9,712 bases of DNA from Planctomycetota bacterium (GTDB lineage: Bacteria > Planctomycetota > PUPC01 > JABMSA01 > JAUWKK01), in the NCBI GenBank assembly GCA_030614245.1, contig JAUWKK010000080.1, positions 1-9,712 of the forward strand, given 5' to 3'. Made by a program: the position numbers and the translations under genes. Of the stretch, positions 6,043 to 9,712 are shown piece by piece. Position 1 is the stretch's first letter. Each line of letters starts with the position of its first letter. The notes beneath the pieces were generated by a model. It was not told the origin of the DNA and did no database searches. It saw only the letters and a list, made by a program, of their open reading frames with translations.

Positions 6043-6084
6043 GGGCAGCGAAGCATCTTTTGCCGGTTGAACGCACCCCGGGGC

Positions 6085-7533
6085 TCAATCTTTCTTTTCC
6101 GGCTCATCCGGTTTCTCAATCAGCCAGACCGGGAGTTCGTCGGGCCTGGGCCGCAGGTCTGAGCGCTTTCTGTCGATGCTCGACTTGAGTTTTCCCGTCA
6201 CAGCCGTTCCGGTGGCGTCGTCGAGGATGGTCGGCTGGATGAGGATCAGCAACTCGGTCTTGAGTGTCTTTGTGTCTCTGCTCTGGAAGAGCTTGCCGAT
6301 CCACGGGATGGCGCTGAGGTACGGCACTCTGCGGATTTCTTCGATCTCGTTCTCGCGGATCAGGCCGCCGATTGCCAGCACTTCGTTGTCGGCAACAATC
6401 ACCTGCGTCTCGACCTTGCGGCGAGTGACGACCGGCACGCCGTTGAAACGAGTGGGCGCCTCGCTGACTTCCGGCACGATGGTCATCCGAATCTTCTTGT
6501 CGGCTCCGATCTGGGGCGTAACCGTCAGCGTGACGCCGACATCCTTGAACACGACGCTCTCGCTCGTGGTTGTCGAGCCGCCGCCTGCGTCGGACGCGAT
6601 GGCAACGGTCGCCTCGATGTATGGTATCTCCTCGATGACTTCCATCTTGGCGGTTTCGCCGTCAACCGCGACGATCTTGGGGCTGGAGAGCAGGTTCACG
6701 TACCCGTGCGTGGCCAGCGCCTGCAGCGTGGCGTCCATGTGCTTCGAATCAATGGTGATGACGAAGTCGTCGGCTGCGGGGGGCAGGAGCGACTGTGTCA
6801 TCGAGCCGAGGGTCTTCGGCGGCACGTGGAGTTTCGTGTATATCCAGGACCAGGTAAGCCCGAACTGATCGCGGTCGTCGAGGCCGACTTCGAGGATGCG
6901 AGCCTCGATCATCACCTGCTTGCGGCGCTCGTTGATCGTGTCGAAGAGCGCGGAGACGGTCTCGATCCGTTCGGGATGATCCACAACGACAACTGTCCTG
7001 GACGCCGCATTGACGGCTACGGTACCGTCCCCCGACAACAGACCATTGACCATCTGCTCGAGATCCTTGGGGACGGCGCCGTTCAGAGAGAACGTGCTCT
7101 GTTGCAGTTTACGCTTTTCCTCCGACTTGCGAATGACTCGGACGACTTTCCCATCCTGGACGGCGATATAGCCGTATGTCTTGAGCAGGGCATCGAGGGC
7201 CTCCCTGGCCGGGATGTCGCGGAAAGAGATGGAAATGTGCCCGGATAGCTGCGGATCGATGATTACGTTCTGTCCTATCTCTTTTGCGAGCATGCGGACG
7301 GTGTCGGCGAGATCCGCATCGCGCAGTTCGAGCGTGATGCTTCTGCCCGCCGCAGCGGGGCTTCGGCCGTCTGGAGGCTGTTCCGCTGCGCCGCAGAGGG
7401 ACACGATAAGCAAGCCAATGCAGAAGGCGGTAAGGGCGGGGGGTGGCACGGTCAACCGTCTTCGTTTGGCCGTAGGTGCTCCACGTCCAAGCTCTGCTTG
7501 AACGTGCCACCATGCATATTCATTCGGTCGCAT
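6085..7533 (-). CDS. pilQ: Secretin (PilQ/GspD family), outer-membrane pore
   Basis: Forms the multimeric outer-membrane gate through which a type IV pilus or type II substrate passes. ATG 7533 (482 aa) is preferred, with GAGG at 7543-7546 upstream; a GTG at 7548 adds 5 residues. Order: a repeat-derived, basic N-terminus (residues ~8-31), a hydrophobic signal core (ALTAFCIGLLIVSLCGAA, ~33-50), an N0/STN domain (SITLELRDADLADTVRML to VVRVIRK, ~65-138), an N1-type domain (TFSLNGAVPKDLEQMV to VVVDHPERIETV), then the secretin domain with QVMIEARILEV, LLSSPKIVAVDG, GVTLTVTPQI and the signature VPYLSAIPWIGKLF at ~403-416. A charged ~40-residue tail ends EPEKKD. Only one N1 repeat is evident, shorter than E. 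coli GspD, closer to a small PilQ. It is the last gene of the operon, 121 nt after pilP. Confidence 0.95.
   Translation of the reverse strand: MRPNEYAWWHVQAELGRGAPTAKRRRLTVPPPALTAFCIGLLIVSLCGAAEQPPDGRSPAAAGRSITLELRDADLADTVRMLAKEIGQNVIIDPQLSGHISISFRDIPAREALDALLKTYGYIAVQDGKVVRVIRKSEEKRKLQQSTFSLNGAVPKDLEQMVNGLLSGDGTVAVNAASRTVVVVDHPERIETVSALFDTINERRKQVMIEARILEVGLDDRDQFGLTWSWIYTKLHVPPKTLGSMTQSLLPPAADDFVITIDSKHMDATLQALATHGYVNLLSSPKIVAVDGETAKMEVIEEIPYIEATVAIASDAGGGSTTTSESVVFKDVGVTLTVTPQIGADKKIRMTIVPEVSEAPTRFNGVPVVTRRKVETQVIVADNEVLAIGGLIRENEIEEIRRVPYLSAIPWIGKLFQSRDTKTLKTELLILIQPTILDDATGTAVTGKLKSSIDRKRSDLRPRPDELPVWLIEKPDEPEKKD
7442..7511. repeat. 70-bp composite palindromic element inside the pilQ 5' coding region
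   Basis: Bounded by GGTGGCACG (7442-7450) and its reverse complement (7503-7511). Inside are a copy of the spacer hairpin (7447-7473, 24 of 27 identical to 5839-5865) and a second hairpin, CACGTCCAAGC (7482-7492) with GCTTGAACGTG (7496-7506), one mismatch. Read on the minus strand it is open and encodes about residues 8-31 of PilQ, including the AKRRR just before the signal core. Confidence 0.8.
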
Positions 7534-7584
7534 TCGTTCAATCCTCACGCCGTGCAGACGGGGTGGCCGTTATTCGGTACCTCG

Positions 7585-7635
7585 TTACTGATAAGTATGC
7601 ACGATTTGCGGATAAGCGCTTATCCGCGCCCTCAT
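7585..7635 (-). CDS. 16-codon ORF with strong ribosome site between pilP and pilQ
   Basis: MRARISAYPQIVHTYQ then TAA. The GGAGGAG at 7639-7645 lies just before ATG 7635, which itself is 19 nt after the pilP stop, the normal place for the next gene of the operon. It is in the same frame as pilQ (34 codons upstream of ATG 7533), separated by TAA at 7585-7587 and at 7570-7572. It may be a remnant of the original pilQ start or a leader peptide that couples or dampens pilQ translation. Translation is not proven. Confidence 0.3.
   Translation of the reverse strand: MRARISAYPQIVHTYQ
7608..7627. repeat. Perfect 20-bp palindrome
   Basis: GCGGATAAGC (7608-7617) is followed directly by its reverse complement (7618-7627). 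It lies within the 16-codon ORF between pilP and pilQ and close behind its start codon. It could be an operator-type site on DNA or a hairpin in the mRNA; no T-run follows in the operon direction. Confidence 0.75.
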
Positions 7636-7654
7636 CCGCTCCTCCAGTCTCAGC

Positions 7655-8221
7655 CTACTGATTATTGATAACCGCTTTTGGGTTACTGATACCGGCCCCC
7701 AGTATGATCTTGTGCTGCACCCCGTCTAACGCCAGTGTAATGCTGTCTTCATCGATCATCTTGATGCACCAGAGCCCTATCTGCCCCCCGACGCCGACAA
7801 TACGTCCGTCTACGATTGCCAGCCGCCGCTCGCCGCAGAGAATGCCAGTCAGGGCCACCATCGGCGGCAAGGGGGCATCGACCTCGTCATCTTGGTCTTC
7901 TGGTTCCGAAACGCTGACGGCGCTGGTTACATCCGGCTCCTTCTGATCGAAGGGATCAGACCAGTGTACGGTCTTGAGTGCCTGGGCATCCGGCGGGCCG
8001 AATGCCTTCTGCGCCAGAGCCGCCAGGTTATCGGCATTCGCAGGCTGTCCCGCCGGCGCTTGTGGCCCGCCCCGGCCGGCGGGCTTGGGCGTGGGCTCGG
8101 CGGGCTCCGTTGCACTTGCAGCGGCTCTTCTCTGGCTCCGCTCGACAAAGTAGTTCACGTTATAGCCTATCACCGGCACGAGTATCACAAGGAGAAGTAT
8201 GGCTATGTAGCGCTTCTTCAT
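7655..8221 (-). CDS. pilP: PilP/GspC-like inner-membrane linker protein
   Basis: In type IV pilus and type II systems this protein links the inner-membrane PilN/PilO (GspL/M) complex to the secretin. The 188-aa frame starts at ATG 8221, whose ATGA overlaps the pilO stop; an upstream in-frame start at 8344 lies wholly within pilO and is rejected. Residues 5-22 are a membrane anchor (YIAILLLVILVPVIGY), followed by a Pro/Ala/Gly-rich linker (~35-65), an acidic stretch (EPEDQDDEVDAPL) and a C-terminal beta domain (~115-180: MVALTGILCGERRLAIVDG, VGVGGQIGLWCIKMI, ITLALDGVQHKIILG), the pattern of the PilP/GspC homology region. No lipobox is seen, so it is anchored by the helix as in GspC rather than by lipid as in classical PilP. 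The next gene in the operon is its expected partner pilQ. Confidence 0.78.
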   Translation of the reverse strand: MKKRYIAILLLVILVPVIGYNVNYFVERSQRRAAASATEPAEPTPKPAGRGGPQAPAGQPANADNLAALAQKAFGPPDAQALKTVHWSDPFDQKEPDVTSAVSVSEPEDQDDEVDAPLPPMVALTGILCGERRLAIVDGRIVGVGGQIGLWCIKMIDEDSITLALDGVQHKIILGAGISNPKAVINNQ

Positions 8222-8895
8222 TGGTTCTCGCCTTCGATGTCTGCCAGGTAATATGCTTCCAGAAGCAGCTCGAATCCCAGTTGCCGGGGCTCGCTCCGAG
8301 CACTGCGGATCTGCACGGAAGCGACCGTGAAGAGCCGGTCGCATTTACCGAGCATTTCCAGCATTGCGGCTACCTGGCGGTATTTCCCCTTGCCGGTGAG
8401 TACAACGGGCACTTTCCAGCATCCCTGCTCGGTCGTGAGCCCTTTGCTCCGGGCCTGCTCTCTGTCATCACTGAGAGCGACTTCGCCCCGCGTTACGGGT
8501 TGGGGATGCTGCGTCGTGATCCTGACGCCATTCACTCCGGACCGCAACGCTGCGGTCTGAAGCCGGCTGAGCAGGCCGGGCAGGCGGATTTCCGACGGAA
8601 TCTGCTGCTGGGCCCGTGCTGAGAGCTTCTCGATGGCTGCCCGCCGGAGGCGGGCAGCCGCCTGCCTGCCTTTGGCAGGTTCGGTCTTCTCGTACGCCTC
8701 GATTTCCCTGATGGCAGACTGCGCCATGTCGAGCACCTGATTGTGGCGCTCGATTTCTTCGCGCAGGCCGGCGATGTTCTTCAGGCCAGGCCTCATCAAC
8801 AGCACACACAGAGCGGCGATGATGATGACCCCGGCGCCGGCAATCACACCAAAGGCGCTCCTGACTCCTCCAGGTTGGGTACCGCCCTCATTCAC
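8218..8895 (-). CDS. pilO: PilO/GspM-like pilus alignment protein
   Basis: PilO pairs with PilN through coiled coils and ferredoxin-like domains to form the periplasmic alignment subcomplex. The 225-aa frame starts with GTG 8895, overlapping the stop of pilM-N by 4 nt. Residues ~11-33 are the membrane helix (VRSAFGVIAGAGVIIIAAL onward), ~37-98 a coiled coil (ISGLREEIERHN-type heptads, actual text IAGLREEIERHNQVLDMAQ), and ~105-218 an alpha/beta domain (LLSRLQTAALRSGV, KVPVVLTGKGKYRQVAAML, FELLLEAYYL). The YRQVAAMLEMLGK segment is typical of PilO. The coiled coil contains PAKGRQAAARLRRAA, encoded by GC palindromes at 8636-8679. The ATGA junction to pilP suggests translational coupling. Confidence 0.83.
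   Translation of the reverse strand: MNEGGTQPGGVRSAFGVIAGAGVIIIAALCVLLMRPGLKNIAGLREEIERHNQVLDMAQSAIREIEAYEKTEPAKGRQAAARLRRAAIEKLSARAQQQIPSEIRLPGLLSRLQTAALRSGVNGVRITTQHPQPVTRGEVALSDDREQARSKGLTTEQGCWKVPVVLTGKGKYRQVAAMLEMLGKCDRLFTVASVQIRSARSEPRQLGFELLLEAYYLADIEGENQ
8636..8679. repeat. REP-like double hairpin inside pilO
   Basis: GCTGCCCGCC (8636-8645) and GGCGGGCAGC (8649-8658) form a perfect 10-bp stem with a 3-nt loop. CCTGCC (8665-8670) and GGCAGG (8674-8679) form a second, smaller stem. Together they resemble the CCTGCC/GGCGGG repeats at 4208-4227 and 5871-6050. On the minus strand they are open and in frame, encoding PAKGRQAAARLRRAA in the PilO coiled coil. Confidence 0.75.
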
Positions 8896-9710
8896 TGTAC
8901 GGCGCCTCTCATTGCAGCAGTGTCGAGTTTGCAGCGGATCTGGCAGGACGTGCCGGCGCCTGCCGATCCGCCCCCCCTCGGGGGGCTGGCGTCCGCCGCA
9001 ATCGGAAGGAGTTCCGCACTGTCGATGAACGTCGCGCGTCGGAGCCTCCCGAGCACGCGTTCGAGAGCCTCCGGCGCGTTTCGTCCCGCACCCGCCTGCC
9101 GGCCACGCCAGAGGCTGGGGATGGTTCCCGACAGCATGAGTAGCCAGTCGCCGCGCGTTTCACCGGGAGTCACTCCGATGGATGTCATTCTGATATCACT
9201 GCCGACAGCGTTGCTTATCTGCATCATCAGCGCCGCCCAGGGCAGTCGGCGCCCGCTGAGTGCCGCGATCAGCGTGAGATGCTCGGCGAGGACGGCTTTC
9301 TGCGTGTCGTTGGCGGCTCTTGCGGCCAGCAGGGGTGCCGCCATGCGTGCCTGGCTGCCGAGGTCGTCGGCGAGCTGCCGGTAGGTGCTCGAGGCATGGC
9401 TGATGGCCATCACGGCTCCGCTGATGATCAGTGCAGCTAAGAGCGCCGCGGCAGCGACAATGCCGCCTCTAAGCCGCTGGCCGGCTGCATTGCGCATCGA
9501 AATGGGCAACAGGTTGATCGAGTGGCGAGGCCCTTCGATAGCCTGGAGTGCGAGCCCGAGAGCTGCGTCCCACGAACCGGGAGCGTTGAGGGCCTCGGCG
9601 GCGGCAGGTGCTATCTCGACGCCATCGCGGATGTCGATTACACCGACTGGTACCGGCAGACATGCCACTAGCCCGAGCGCCACACCGTCGAGCCGCAGGT
9701 GGCTCCCTGT
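8892..9710 (-). CDS. pilN: PilM-PilN fusion protein, GspL-like layout (5' end off window)
   Basis: The frame is open to the window edge (272 aa visible). Its first ~65 residues (SHLRLDGVALGLVACLPVPV, then WDAALGLALQAIEG) look like the C-terminus of the actin-like cytoplasmic protein PilM, which ends in ALGLAL. Without any stop or usable start codon it continues into INLLPISMRNAAGQRLRGG, the PilN N-terminal motif, then a membrane helix (IVAAAALLAALIISGAVMAI), a coiled coil (THASS-like; actual HASSTYRQLADDL) and a ferredoxin-like periplasmic domain (RRLPWAALMMQISNAV, RMTSIGVTPGE, WLLMLSGTIPS). This is the domain order of GspL of type II secretion, but with a PilN-type NLLP motif. Late in the domain are GRQAGAGR and SPPRGGGSAGAG, both encoded by GC palindromes (9091-9103, 8972-8985). 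It overlaps pilO by 4 nt. Confidence 0.85.
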   Translation of the reverse strand, partial: TGSHLRLDGVALGLVACLPVPVGVIDIRDGVEIAPAAAEALNAPGSWDAALGLALQAIEGPRHSINLLPISMRNAAGQRLRGGIVAAAALLAALIISGAVMAISHASSTYRQLADDLGSQARMAAPLLAARAANDTQKAVLAEHLTLIAALSGRRLPWAALMMQISNAVGSDIRMTSIGVTPGETRGDWLLMLSGTIPSLWRGRQAGAGRNAPEALERVLGRLRRATFIDSAELLPIAADASPPRGGGSAGAGTSCQIRCKLDTAAMRGAVQ

Positions 9711-9712
9711 GA

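Larger units (their letters stand above)
5511..6084. repeat. Gene-free spacer packed with hairpin repeats
   Basis: This 574-bp stretch between the convergent STN and pilQ genes holds no credible gene. Perfect or near-perfect inverted repeats follow one another: 5658-5670 (GCTCC/GGAGC), 5710-5729 (GGCAGGCT/AGCCTGCC), 5748-5760 (GCCCC/GGGGC), 5784-5802 (CCCACGGC/GCCGTGGG), 5815-5828 (GCCCC/GGGGC) and 5839-5866 (12-bp stem, TCCT loop). A 19-nt inverted pair lies at 5874-5892 and 6024-6042. Two near-identical blocks, CATCTGTGTTC and CATCTGTGGTTC, occur at about 5975-6000. None has a following T-run, so terminator function is not evident, though the cluster would fold in transcripts from either side. 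Confidence 0.8.

Noticed and set aside
6061..6084. Terminator after pilQ from CACCCCGGGGCTC
   Set aside because: The stem is short and no T-run follows in the direction of transcription.
5511..6084. CRISPR array in the repeat-rich spacer
   Set aside because: The hairpins differ from each other and are not regularly spaced; no cas gene is present.
6176..6868. 230-codon plus-strand ORF
   Set aside because: Antisense shadow of pilQ, whose secretin motifs are unambiguous.
8222..8344. Extended N-terminus for pilP
   Set aside because: The extension lies within pilO, has no signal or motif, and would bury the membrane anchor; ATG 8221 overlaps the pilO stop in the usual way.

Overview
This is a bacterial, GC-rich chromosomal window whose gene content and repeats suggest an environmental Gram-negative lineage of the Planctomycetota / PVC / Hydrogenedentota kind. 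The assignment is an inference from a GH51 arabinofuranosidase, a diderm pilus/secretin operon, a stand-alone secretin N-domain protein and very abundant intergenic palindromes. No rRNA, tRNA or other taxonomic marker is present to prove it.

Left part (1-2974, + strand): the 3' two thirds of a GH51 alpha-L-arabinofuranosidase gene, followed 62 nt later by a complete gamma-glutamyltranspeptidase-superfamily (Ntn-hydrolase) gene. The latter resembles the YwrD/HpxW branch more than classical glutathione-cleaving GGT.

Middle (2975-4320): a near-consensus sigma70 promoter leads into a short membrane-protein reading frame. That frame runs into a 747-bp insertion-element relic bounded by 29-bp inverted repeats (3370-3398 and 4088-4116). 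The relic carries an IS1634-like transposase that keeps its N- and C-terminal ends but has lost the catalytic middle in frame, so it is a MITE-like deletion derivative. Its own promoter sits so close to the ATG that the transcript would be leaderless.

4321-5510 (+ strand): a small lipoprotein with a BamE/SmpA-like motif, then a secreted protein built of secretin N0/N1-type subdomains without a secretin barrel. The second gene has a good promoter whose predicted start site coincides with a 26-bp perfect palindrome.

5511-6084: a 574-bp gene-free spacer between convergent genes, packed with at least six hairpins and a 19-nt inverted repeat.

6085-9712 (- strand): a type IV pilus / type II secretion-like operon read right to left: a pilM-pilN fusion (5' end off the window), pilO, pilP, then the secretin pilQ. 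The first three overlap by 4 nt and are probably translationally coupled. Their products would form the inner-membrane alignment subcomplex linked to the outer-membrane secretin. GC-rich palindromes like those in the spacer also lie in frame inside all four of these genes, most clearly in pilQ (N-terminus) and pilO (coiled coil). The pilP-pilQ junction holds an SD-preceded 16-codon ORF in the pilQ frame that ends at stops, which suggests a remodelled pilQ start.
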